The notes under the pieces: model-generated
What the model was told of the DNA's origin: nothing
The model's input: only the letters and a program-made list of their open reading frames with translations
Database searches by the model: none
Origin: Auanema rhodensis
Lineage: Eukaryota; Nematoda; Chromadorea; Rhabditida; Rhabditidae
NCBI GenBank assembly: GCA_964057225.1
Contig: OZ059894.1
Span: 24,644,476-24,708,475 of the forward strand
Direction of reading: 5' to 3'
Length of the DNA stretch: 64,000 nt
Translations under genes and position numbers: made by a program
Part shown: positions 1 through 11,461 of the stretch, piece after piece
Layout: every line of letters begins with the position of its first letter
Position numbering within the stretch: position 1 is the first letter of the stretch

Positions 1-881
1 TTTCAAAATTAGATTCCCCATGTCCATATTAGTCTAAAAACAAATTTTTATTGATATTGGTGCATGGTAATCAAGACTTTGAAATTTACGTGAACTTTAA
101 TTTATGCTAATTAAATGTACACGTGATGTGCACTTGGTATGTAACTCGCTTCACGTAAAAGATGAAGAGATGCGGTTTTCAAAATTAGATTCCCTATGTC
201 CATATTAGTCTAAAAACAAATTTTTATTGATATTGGTTCATGGTAACCATGACTTTGAAATTTACGTGAACTTTAATTTATGCTAATTAAATGTACACGT
301 GATGTGCACTTGGTATGTAACTCGCTTCACGTGAAAGATAAAGAGATGCGGTTTTCAAAATTAGATTCCCCATGTCCATATTAGTCTAAAAACAAATTTT
401 TATTGATATTGGTGCATGGTAACCATGACTTTGAAATTTACGTGAACTTTAATTTATGCTAATTAAATGTACACGTGATGTGCACTTGGTATGTAACTCG
501 CTTCACGTGAAAGATAAAGAGATGCGGTTTCCAAAATTAGATTCCCCATGTCCATATTAGTCTAAAAACAATTTTTTATTGATATTGGTGCATGGTAACC
601 ATGACTTTGAAATTTACGTGAACTTTAATTTATGCTAATTAAATGTACACGTGATGTGCACTTGGTATGTAACTCGCTTCACGTGAAAGATAAAGAGATG
701 CGGTTTCCAAAATTAGATTCCCCATGTCCATATTAGTCTAAAAACAATTTTGTTATTGATATTGGTGCATGGTAACCATGACTTTGAAATTTACGTGAAC
801 TTTAATTTATGCTAATTAAATGTACACGTGATGTGCACTTGGTATGTAACTCGCTTCACGTGAAAGATAAAGAGATGCGGT
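1..881 (+). repeat. Five-monomer higher-order unit (881 bp), copy 1
   Basis: This block is followed by a copy at an exact offset of 881 bp (5 x 176 + 1). Diagnostic sites in order are: GTAATCAAGAC at 69 with GTAAAAGATGAAG near 155; TCCCTATG at 191 with T63; a plain G-type monomer; a monomer with C4 (TTTCC) and T45 (ACAATTTTTT); and a monomer whose tract reads AATTTTGTTATTG at 746, one base longer than normal. The extra base explains why the unit is 881 rather than 880 bp. Phase of the unit boundary is arbitrary. Confidence 0.93.
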
Positions 882-1762
882 TTTCAAAATTAGATTCCCC
901 ATGTCCATATTAGTCTAAAAACAAATTTTTATTGATATTGGTGCATGGTAATCAAGACTTTGAAATTTACGTGAACTTTAATTTATGCTAATTAAATGTA
1001 CACGTGATGTGCACTTGGTATGTAACTCGCTTCACGTAAAAGATGAAGAGATGCGGTTTTCAAAATTAGATTCCCTATGTCCATATTAGTCTAAAAACAA
1101 ATTTTTATTGATATTGGTTCATGGTAACCATGACTTTGAAATTTACGTGAACTTTAATTTATGCTAATTAAATGTACACGTGATGTGCACTTGGTATGTA
1201 ACTCGCTTCACGTGAAAGATAAAGAGATGCGGTTTTCAAAATTAGATTCCCCATGTCCATATTAGTCTAAAAACAAATTTTTATTGATATTGGTGCATGG
1301 TAACCATGACTTTGAAATTTACGTGAACTTTAATTTATGCTAATTAAATGTACACGTGATGTGCACTTGGTATGTAACTCGCTTCACGTGAAAGATAAAG
1401 AGATGCGGTTTCCAAAATTAGATTCCCCATGTCCATATTAGTCTAAAAACAATTTTTTATTGATATTGGTGCATGGTAACCATGACTTTGAAATTTACGT
1501 GAACTTTAATTTATGCTAATTAAATGTACACGTGATGTGCACTTGGTATGTAACTCGCTTCACGTGAAAGATAAAGAGATGCGGTTTCCAAAATTAGATT
1601 CCCCATGTCCATATTAGTCTAAAAACAATTTTGTTATTGATATTGGTGCATGGTAACCATGACTTTGAAATTTACGTGAACTTTAATTTATGCTAATTAA
1701 ATGTACACGTGATGTGCACTTGGTATGTAACTCGCTTCACGTGAAAGATAAAGAGATGCGGT
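882..1762 (+). repeat. Five-monomer higher-order unit (881 bp), copy 2
   Basis: All markers of copy 1 recur 881 bp later: TCAAGAC at 952, TCCCTATG at 1072 and AATTTTGTTATTG at 1627. I saw no difference between the two copies on reading, so the duplication is recent. The pattern breaks at 1763, where the next monomer has C4 (TTTCC) instead of the first monomer of the unit. Confidence 0.93.
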
Positions 1763-4700
1763 TTCCAAAATTAGATTCCCCATGTCCATATTAGTCTAAA
1801 AACAATTTTTTATTGATATTGGTGCATGGTAACCATGACTTTGAAATTTACGTGAACTTTAATTTATGCTAATTAAATGTACACGTGATGTGCACTTGGT
1901 ATGTAACTCGCTTCACGTGAAAGATAAAGAGATGCGGTTTCCAAAATTAGATTCCCCATGTCCATATTAGTCTAAAAACAAATTTTTATTGATATTGGTT
2001 CATGGTAACCATGACTTTGAAATTTACGTGAACTTTAATTTATGCTAATTAAATGTACACGTGATGTGCACTTGGTATGTAACTCGCTTCACGTGAAAGA
2101 TAAAGAGATGCGGTTTCCAAAATTAGATTCCCCATGTCCATATTAGTCTAAAAACAATTTTTTATTGATATTGGTGCATGGTAACCATGACTTTGAAATT
2201 TACGTGAACTTTAATTTATGCTAATTAAATGTACACGTGATGTGCACTTGGTATGTAACTCGCTTCACATGAAAGATAAAGAGATGCGGTTTTCAAAATT
2301 AGATTCCCCATGTCCATATTAGTCTAAAAACAATTTTTTATTGATATTGGTGCATGGTAACCATGACTTTGAAATTTACGTGAACTTTAATTTATGCTAA
2401 TTAAATTTACACGTGATGTGCACTTGGTATGTAACTCGCTTCACGTGAAAGATAAAGAGATGCGGTTTTCAAAATTAGATTCCCCATGTCCATATTAGTC
2501 TAAAAACAAATTTTTATTGATATTGGTTCATGGTAACCATGACTTTGAAATTTACGTGAACTTTAATTTATGCTAATTAAATGTACACGTGATGTGCACT
2601 TGGTATGTACCTCGCTTCACGTGAAAGATAAAGAGATGCGGTTTCCAAAATTAGATTCCCCATGTCCATATTAGTCTAAAAACAATTTTTTTTCGATATT
2701 GGTGCATGGTAACCATGACTTTGAAATTTACGTGAACTTTAATTTATGCTAATTGAATGTACACGTGATGTGCACTTGGTATGTAACTCGCTTCACGTGA
2801 AAGATAAACAGATGCGGTTTTCAAAATTAGATTCCCCATTTCCATATTAGTCTAAAAACAAATTTTTATTAATATTGGTTCATGGTAACCATGACTTTGA
2901 AATTTACGTGAACTTTAATTTATGCTAATTAAATGTACACGTGATGTGCACTTGGTATGTAACTCGCTTCACGTGAAAGATAAAGAGATGTGGTTTTCAA
3001 AATTAGATTCCCCATGTCCATATTAGTCTAAAAACAAATTTTTATTGATATTGGTGCATGGTAACCATGACTTTGAAATTTACGTGAACTTTAATTTATG
3101 CTAATTAAATGTACACGTGATGTGCACTTGGTATGTAACTCGCTTCACGTGAAAGATAAAGATATGCGGTTTTCAAAATTAGATTCCCCATGTCCATATT
3201 AGTCTAAAAACAAATTTTTATTGACATTGGTGCATGGTAACCATGACTTTGAAATTTACGTGAACTTTAATTTATGCTAATTAAATGTACACGTGATGTG
3301 CACTTGGTATGTAACTCGCTTCACGTGAAAGATAAAGAGATGCGGTTTTCAAAATTAGATTCCCCATGTCCATATTAGTCTAAAAACAAATTTTTATTGA
3401 TATTGGTGCATGGTAATCATGACTTTGAAATTTACGTGAACTTTAATTTATGCTAATTAAATGTACACGTGATGTGCACTTGGTATGTAACTCGCTTCAC
3501 GTGGAAGATAAAGAGATGCGGTTTTCAAAATTAGATTCCCCATGTCCATATTAGTCTAAAAACAAATTTTTATTGATATTGCTTTATGGTAACCATGACT
3601 TTGAAATTTACGTGAACTTTAATTTATGCTAATTAAATGTACACGTGATGTGCACTTGGTATGTAACTCGCTTCACGTGAAAGATAAAGAGATGCGGTTT
3701 TCAAAATTAGATTCCCCATGTCCATATTAGTCTAAAAACAAATTTTAATTGATATTGGTTCTTGGTAACCATGACTTTGAAATTTACGTGAACTTTAATT
3801 TATGCTAATTAAATGTACACGTGATGTGCACTTGGTATGTAACTCGCTTCACGTGAAAGATAAAGAGATGCGGTTTTCAAAATTAGATTCCCCATGTCTA
3901 TATTAGTCTAAAAACAAATTTTTATCGATATTGGTTCATGGTAACCATGACTTTGAAATTTACGTGAACTTTAATTTATGCTAATTAAATGTACACGTGA
4001 TGTGCACTTGGTATGTAACTCGCTTCACGTGAAAGATAAAGAGATGCGGTTTTCAAAATTAGATTCCCCATGTCCATGTTAGTCTAAAAACAAATTTTTA
4101 TTGATATTGCTTCATGGTAACCATGACTTTGAAATTTACGTGAACTTTAATTTATGCTAATTAAATGTACACGTGATGTGCACTTGGTATGTAACTCGCT
4201 TCACGTGAAAGATAAAGAGATGCGGTTTTCAAAATTAGATTCCCCATGTCCATATTAGTCTAAAAACAAATTTTTATTGATATTGCTTCATGGTAACCAT
4301 GACTTTGAAATTTACGTGAACTTTAATTTATGCTAATTAAATGTACACGTGAAGTGCACTTGGTATGTAACTCGCTTCACGTGAAAGATAAAGAGATGCG
4401 GTTTTCAAAATTAGATTCCCCATGTCCATATTAATGTAAAAACAATTTTTTATTGATATTGGTGCATGGTAACCATGACTTTGAAATTTACGTGAACTTT
4501 AAATTATGCTAATTAAATGTACACGTGATGTGCACTTGGTATGTAACTCGCTTCACGTGAAAGATAAAGAGATGCGGTTTTCAAAATTAGATTCCCCATG
4601 TCCATATTAGTCTGAAAACAAATTTTTATTGATATTGGTGCATGGTAACCATGACTTTGAAATTTACGTGAACTTTAATTTATGGTAATTAAATGTACAC

Positions 4701-5281
4701 GTGATGTGCACTTGGTATGTAACTCGCTTCACGTGAAAGATAAAGAGATGCGGTTTTCAAAATTAGATTCCCCATGTCCATATTAGTCTAAAAACAAATT
4801 TTTATCGATATTGGTGCATGGTAACCATGACTTCGAAATTTACGTGAACTTTAATTTATGCTAATTAAATGTACACGTGATGTGCACTTGGTATGTAACT
4901 CGCTTCACGTGAAAGATAAAGAGATGCGGTTTTCAAAATTAGATTCTTCATGTCCATATTAGTCTAAAAACAAATTTTTATTGATATTGCTTCATGGTAA
5001 CCATGACTTTGAAATTTACGTGAACTTTAATTTATGCTAATTAATTGTACACGTGATGTGCACTTGGTATGTAACTCGCTTCACGTGAAAGATAAAGAGA
5101 TGCGGTTTTTAAAATAAGATTCCCCATGTCCATATTAGTCTAAAAACAAATTTTTATTGATATTGGTGCATGGTAACCATGACTTTGAAATTTACGTGAA
5201 CTTTAATTTATGCTAATTAAATGTACACGTGATGTGCACTTGGTATGTAACTCGCTTCACGTGAAAGATAAAGAGATGAGG

Positions 5282-6337
5282 TTTTCAAAATTAGATTCCC
5301 CATGTCCATATTAGTCTAAAAACAAATTTTTATTGATATTGGTGCATGGTAACCATGACTTTGAAATTTACGTGAACTTTAATTTATGCTAATTAAATGT
5401 ACACGTGATGTGCACTTGGTATGTAACTCGCTTCACGTGAAAGATAAAGAGATGCGGTTTTCAAAATTAGATTCCCCATGTCCATATTAGTCTAAAAACA
5501 AATTTTCATTGATATTGGTGCATGGTAACCATGACTTTGAAATTTACGTGAACTTTAATTTATGCTAATTAAATGTACACGTGATGTGCACTTGGTATGT
5601 AACTCGCTTCACGTGAAAGATAAAGAGATGCGGTTTTCAAAATTAGATTCCCCATGTCCATATTAGTCTAAAAACAAATTTTTATTGATATTGGTGCATG
5701 GTAACCATGACTTTGAAATTTACGTGAACTTTAATTTATGCTTATTAAATGTACACGTGATGTGCACTTGGTATGTAACTCGCTTCACGTGAAAGATAAA
5801 GAGATGAGGTTTTCAAAATTAGATTCCCCATGTCCATATTAGTCTAAAAACAAATTTTTATTGATATTGGTGCATGGTAACCATGACTTTGAAATTTACG
5901 TGAACTTTAATTTATGCTAATTAAATGTACACGTGATGTGCACTTGGTATGTAACTCGCTTCACGTGAAAGATAAAGAGATGCGGTTTTCCAAATTAGAT
6001 TCCCCATGTCCATATTAGTCTAAAAACAAATTTTCATTGATATTGGTGCATGGTAACCATGACTTTGAAATTTACGTGAACTTTAATTTATGCTAATTAA
6101 ATGTACACGTGATGTGCACTTGGTATGTAACTCGCTTCACGTGAAAGATAAAGAGATGCGGTTTTCACAATTAGATTCCCCATGTCCATATTAGTCTAAA
6201 AACAAATTTTTATTGATATTGGTGCATGGTAACCATGACTTTGAAATTTACGTGAACTTTAATTTATGCTAATTAAATGTACACGTGATGTGCACTTGGT
6301 ATGTAACTCGCTTCACGTGAAAGATAAAGAGATGCGG
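5282..6337 (+). repeat. Three-monomer tandem duplication (2 x 528 bp)
   Basis: GATGAGG (A at position 174) at 5279 recurs at 5807, and the tract ATTTTCATTG (C at 5507) recurs at 6035, both offset by 528 bp (3 x 176). The two copies have since picked up private changes, for example CTTATTAAAT near 5752, TTTTCCAAATT near 5990 and TTTTCACAATT near 6166. Exact ends are uncertain by up to one monomer. Confidence 0.8.
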
Positions 6338-6513
6338 TTTCCAAAATTAGATTCCCCATGTCCATATTAGTCTAAAAACAAATTTTTATTGATATTGGTT
6401 AATGGTAACCATGACTTTGAAATTTACGTGAACTTTAATTTATGCTAATTAAATGTACACGTGATGTGCACTTGATATGTAACTCGCTTCACGTGAAAGA
6501 TAAAGAGATGCGG

Positions 6514-6865
6514 TTTTCAAAATTAGATTCCCCATGTACATATTAGTCTAAAAACAAATTTTTATTGATATTGGTTCATGGTAACCATGACTTTGAAATT
6601 TACGTGAACTTTAATTTATGCTAATTAAATGTACACGTGATGTGCACTTGGTATGTAACTCGCTTCACGTGAAATATAAAGAGATGCGGTTTTCAAAATT
6701 AGATTCCCCATGTACATATTAGTCTAAAAACAAATTTTTATTGATATTGGTTCATGGTAACCATGACTTTGAAATTTACGTGAACTTTAATTTATGCTAA
6801 TTAAATGTACACGTGATGTGCACTTGGTATGTAACTCGCTTCACGTGAAATATAAAGAGATGCGG
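6514..6865 (+). repeat. Single-monomer tandem duplication (2 x 176 bp)
   Basis: Two adjacent T-type monomers share two rare changes: CATGTACATA (A at 6538 and 6714) and GAAATATAAAG (T at 6675 and 6851). I have not seen this pair elsewhere in the window. Identical neighbours with private variants show that one monomer was copied directly next to itself. Confidence 0.87.
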
Positions 6866-7569
6866 TTTTCAAAATTAGATTCCCCATGTCCATATTAGTC
6901 TAAAATCAAATTTTTATTGATATTGGTGCATGGTAACCATGACTTTGAAATTTACGTGAACTTTAATTTATGCTAATTAAATGTACACGTGATGTGCACT
7001 TGGTATGTAACTCGCTTCACGTGAAAGATAAAGAGATGCGGTTTTCAAAATTAGATTCCCCATGTCCATATTAGTCTAAAAACAAATTTTTATTGATATT
7101 GGTTCATGGTAACCATGACTTTGAAATTTACGTGAACTTTAATTTATGCTTATTAAATGTACACGTGATGTGCACTTGGTATGTAACTCGCTTCACGTGA
7201 AAGATAAAGAGATGCGGTTTTCAAAATTAGATTCCTCATGTCCATATTAGTCTAAAAACAAATTTTTATTGATATTGGTGCATGGTAACCATGACTTTGA
7301 AATTTACGTGAACTTTAATTTATGCTAATTAAATGTACACGTGATGTGCACTTGGTATGTAACTCGCTTCACGTGAAAGATAAAGAGATGCGGTTTTCAA
7401 AATTAGATTGCCCATGTCCATATTAGTCTAAAAACAAATTTTTATTGATATCGGTGCATGGTAACCATGACTTTGAAATTTACGCGAACTTTAATTTATG
7501 CTAATTAAATGTACACGTGATGTGCACTTGGTATGTAACTCGCTTCACGTGAAAGATAAAGAGATGCGG

Positions 7570-7646
7570 TTTTCAAAATTAGATTCCCCATGTCCATATT
7601 AGTCTAAAAACAAATTTTTATTCACGTGAAAGATAAAGAGATGCGG
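7570..7646 (+). repeat. Truncated 77-bp monomer (99-bp internal deletion)
   Basis: The monomer starts normally but after CAAATTTTTATT near 7622 jumps directly to TCACGTGAAAG, skipping the region between about positions 54 and 152. The remaining piece is 77 bp (176 minus 99). A TT dinucleotide is shared at both ends of the missing segment, as expected of end joining or template switching at microhomology. The CATGGTAACCATG dyad and two of the three ACGTGA motifs are lost in this unit. Confidence 0.93.
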
Positions 7647-7824
7647 TTTTCAAAATTAGATTCCCCATGTCCATATTAGTCTAAAAACAAATTTTTATTG
7701 ATATTGGTTCATGGTAACCATGACTTTGAAATTTACGTGAACTTTAATTTATGCTAATTAAATGTACACGTGATGTGCACTTGGTATGTGTAACTCGCTT
7801 CACGTGAAAGATAAAGAGATGCGG
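7647..7824 (+). repeat. 178-bp monomer with a GT duplication
   Basis: The sequence reads GGTATGTGTAACTCG at about 7783-7797 instead of GGTATGTAACTCG, a 2-bp slippage-type duplication of GT. The next monomer starts at 7825, confirming a length of 178 bp. Confidence 0.92.
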
Positions 7825-8528
7825 TTTTCAAAATTAGATTCCCCATGTCCATATTAGTCTAAAAACAAATTTTTATTGATATTGGTGCATGGTAACCATG
7901 ACTTTGAAATTTACGTGAACTTTAATTTATGCTAATTAAATGTACACGTGATGTGCACTTGGTATGTAACTCGCTTCACGTGAAAGATAAAGAGATGCGG
8001 TTTTCAAAATTAGATTCCCCATGTCCATATTAGTCTAAAAACAAATTTTTATTGATATTGGTGCATGGTAACCATGACTTTGAAATTTACGTGAACTTTA
8101 ATTTATGCTAATTAAATGTACACGTGATGTGCACTTGGTATGTAACTCGCTTCACGTGAAAGATAAAGAGATGCGGTTTTCAAAATTAGATTCCCCATGT
8201 CCATATTAGTCTAAAAACAAATTTTTATTGATATTGGTGCATGGTAACCATGACTTTGAAATTTACGTGAACTTTAATTTATGCTAATTAAATGTACACG
8301 TGATGTGCACTTGGTATGTAACTCGCTTCACGTGAGAGATAAAGAGATGCGGTTTTCAAAATTAGATTCCCCATGTCCATATTAGTCTAAAAACAAATTT
8401 TTATTGATATTGGTGCATGGTAACCATGACTTTGAATTTTACGTGAACTTTAATTTATGCTAATTAAATGTACACGTGATGTGCACTTGGTATGTAACTC
8501 GCTTCACGTGAAAGATAAAGAGATGCGG

Positions 8529-8820
8529 TTTTCAAAATTAGATTCCCCATGTCCATATTAGTCTAAAAACAAATTTTTATTGATATTGGTGCATGGTAAC
8601 CATGACTTTGAAATTTACGTGAACTTTAATTTATGCTAATTAAATGTACACGTGATGTGCACCCATGTCCATATTAGTCTAAAAACAAATTTTTATTGAT
8701 ATTGGTGCATGGTAACCATGACTTTGAAATTTACGTGAACTTTAATTTATGCTAATTAAATGTACACGTGATGTGCACTTGGTATGTAACTCGCTTCACG
8801 TGAAAGATAAAGAGATGCGG
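8529..8820 (+). repeat. Fused monomer pair with a 60-bp junction deletion
   Basis: After GATGTGCAC the sequence goes straight into CCATGTCCATATT at 8662-8664. The end of one monomer (positions 135-176) and the start of the next (1-18) are missing, 60 bp in all, leaving 292 bp where 352 are expected. One or two C bases are shared at the breakpoint. This removes one copy of the TTCACGTGAA palindrome and one monomer boundary. Confidence 0.92.
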
Positions 8821-9172
8821 TTTTCAAAATTAGATTCCCCATGTCCATATTAGTCTAAAAACAAATTTTTATTGATATTGGTGCATGGTAACCATGACTT
8901 TGAAATTTACGTGAACTTTAATTTATGCTAATTAAATGTACACGTGATGTGCACTTGGTATGTAACTCGCTTCACGTGAAAGATAAAGAGATGCGGTTTT
9001 CAAAATTAGATTCCCCATGTCCATATTAGTCTAAAAACAAATTTTTATTGATATTGGTGCATGGTAACCATGACTTTGAAATTTACGTGAACTTTAATTT
9101 ATGCTAATTAAATGTACACGTGATGTGCACTTGGTATGTAACTCGCTTCACGTGAAAGATAAAGAGATGCGG

Positions 9173-9877
9173 TTTTCAAAATTAGATTCCCCATGTCCAT
9201 ATTAGTCTAAAAACAGATTTTTATTGATATTGGTTCATGGTAACCATGACTTTGAAATTTACGTGAACTTTAATTTATGCTAATTAAATGTACACGTGAT
9301 GTGCACTTGGTATGTAACTCGCTTCACGTGAAAGATAAAGAGATGCGGTTTCCAAAATTAGATTCCCCATGTCCATATTAGTCTAAAAACAAATTTTTAT
9401 TGATATTGCTTCATGGTAACCATGACTTTGAAATTTACGTGAACTTTAATTTATGCTAATTAAATGTACACGTGATGTGCACTTGGTATGTAACTCGCTT
9501 CACGTGAAAGATAAAGAGATGCGGTTTTCAAAATTAGATTCCCCATGTCCATATTAGTCTAAAAACAAATTTTTATTGATATTGGTGCATGGTAACCATG
9601 ACTTTGAAATTTACGTGAACTTTAATTTATGCTAATTAAATGTACACGTGATGTGCACTCGGTATGTAACTCGCTTCACGTGATAAGATAAAGACATGCG
9701 GTTTTCAAAATTAGATTCCCCATGTCCATATTAGTCTAAAAACAAATTTTTATTGATATTGGTGCATGGTAACCATGACTTTGAAATTTACGTGAACTTT
9801 AATTTATGCTAATTAAATGTACACGTGATGTGCACTTGGTATGAAACTCGCTTCACGTGAAAGATAAAGAGATACGG
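9173..9877 (+). repeat. Variant cassette, copy 1 (four monomers)
   Basis: Markers in order are: G44 (ACAGATTT, G at 9216) in a T-type monomer; C4 (TTTCC) in a C-type monomer (ATTGCTTCATGG); C136 and C170 (GCACTCGG, AAGACATG); then A143 and A173 (GTATGAAACTC, GATACGG). This set is absent to the left and recurs five times between 17 and 25 kb, so it links the 9-kb region to that domain across about 8 kb. The offset to copy 2 is 7921 bp, 45 monomers plus the single inserted base at 9684. Confidence 0.85.
9525..9701 (+). repeat. 177-bp monomer with single-base insertion
   Basis: CACGTGATAAGATAAAG at 9678-9694 has one extra T (9684) relative to CACGTGAAAGATAAAG. The same monomer carries C136 (GCACTCGG) and C170 (AAGACATG), the linked pair that marks the variant cassette. 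Later cassette copies lack the extra base, so the insertion arose in this copy or was not passed on. Confidence 0.9.
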
Positions 9878-11461
9878 TTTTCAAAATTAGATTCCCCATG
9901 TCCATATTAGTCTAAAAACAAATTTTTATTGATATTGGTGCATGGTAACCATGACTTTGAAATTTACGTGAACTTTAATTTATGCTAATTAAATGTACAC
10001 GTGATGTGCACTTGGTATGTAACTCGCTTCACGTGAAAGATAAAGAGATGCGGTTTTCAAAATTAGATTCCCCATGTCCATATTAGTCTAAAAACAAATT
10101 TTTATTGATATTGGTGCATGGTAACCATGACTTTGAAATTTACGTGAACTTTAATTTATGCTAATTAAATGTACACGTGATGTGCACTTGGTATGTAACT
10201 CGCTTCACGTGAAAGATGAAGAGATGCGGTTTTCAAAATTAGATTCCCCATGTCCATATTAGTCTAAAAACAAATTTTTATTGATATTGGTTCATGGTAA
10301 CCATGACTTTGAAACTTACGTGAACTTTAATTTATGCTAATTAAATGTACACGTGATGTGCACTTGGTATGTAACTCGCTTCACGTGAAAGATAAAGAGA
10401 TGCGGTTTTCAAAATTAGATTCCCCATGTCCATATTAGTCTAAAAACAAATTTTTATTGATATTGGTGCATGGTAACCATGACTTTGAAATTTACGTGAA
10501 CTTTAATTTATGCTAATTAAATGTACACGTGATGTGCACTTGGTATGTAACTCGCTTCACGTGAAAGATAAAGAGATGCGGTTTTCAAAATTAGATTCCC
10601 CATGTCCATATTAGTCTAAAAACAAATTTTTATTGATATTGGTTCATGGTAACCATGACTTTGAAATTTACGTGAACTTTAATTTATGCTAATTAAATGT
10701 ACACGTGATGTGCACTTGGTATGTAACTCGCTTCACGTGAAAGATAAAGAGATGCGGTTTTCAAAATTAGATTCCCCATGTCCATATTAGTCTAAAAACA
10801 AATTTTTATTGATATTGGTGCATGGTAACCATGACTTTGAAATTTACGTGAACTTTAATTTATGCTAATTAAATGTACACGTGATGTGCACTTGGTATGT
10901 AACTCGCTTCACGTGAAAGATAAAGAGATGCGGTTTTCAAAATTAGATTCCCCATGTCCATATTAGTCTAAAAACAAATGTTTATTGATATTGGTGCATG
11001 GTAACCATGACTTTGAAATTTACGTGAACTTTAATTTATGCTAATTAAATGTACACGTGATGTGCACTTGGTATGTAACTCGCTTCACGTGAAAGATAAA
11101 GAGATGCGGTTTTCAAAATTAGATTCCCCATGTCCATATTAGTCTAAAAACAAATTTTTATTGATATTGGTGCATGGTAACCATGACTTTGAAATTTACG
11201 TGAACTTTAATTTATGCTAATTAAATGTACACGTGATGTGCACTTGGTATGTAACTCGCTTCACGTGAAAGATGAAGAGATGCGGTTTTCAAAATTAGAT
11301 TCCCCATGTCCATATTAGTCTAAAAACAAATTTTTATTGATATTGGTGCATGGTAACCATGACTTTGAAATTTACGTGAACTTTAATTTATGCTAATTAA
11401 ATGTACACGTGATGTGCACTTGGTATGTAACTCGCTTCACGTGAAAGATAAAGAGATGCGG

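Larger units (their letters stand above)
1763..7569 (+). repeat. Divergent left domain of the array
   Basis: Monomers here are all 176 bp but carry many substitutions seen only once, such as TTTTTTTTCGAT near 2690, AATTGAATG near 2753, GATTCTTCATG near 4945, GTGAAGTGC near 4350 and TTAATGTAAA near 4432. The T45 variant (ACAATTTTTT), common from 540 to 2690 and seen at 4445, is not seen further right. C-type or near-C-type monomers occur near 3582, 4109, 4285 and 4989. More private variants and fewer shared ones suggest less recent homogenisation than in the rest of the window. Confidence 0.75.

Noticed and set aside
7622-8664. Insertion-sequence excision scars at the 99-bp and 60-bp deletions
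   Set aside because: No target-site duplication or foreign sequence remains, and only 1-2 bp of microhomology is present, which fits end joining or template switching.
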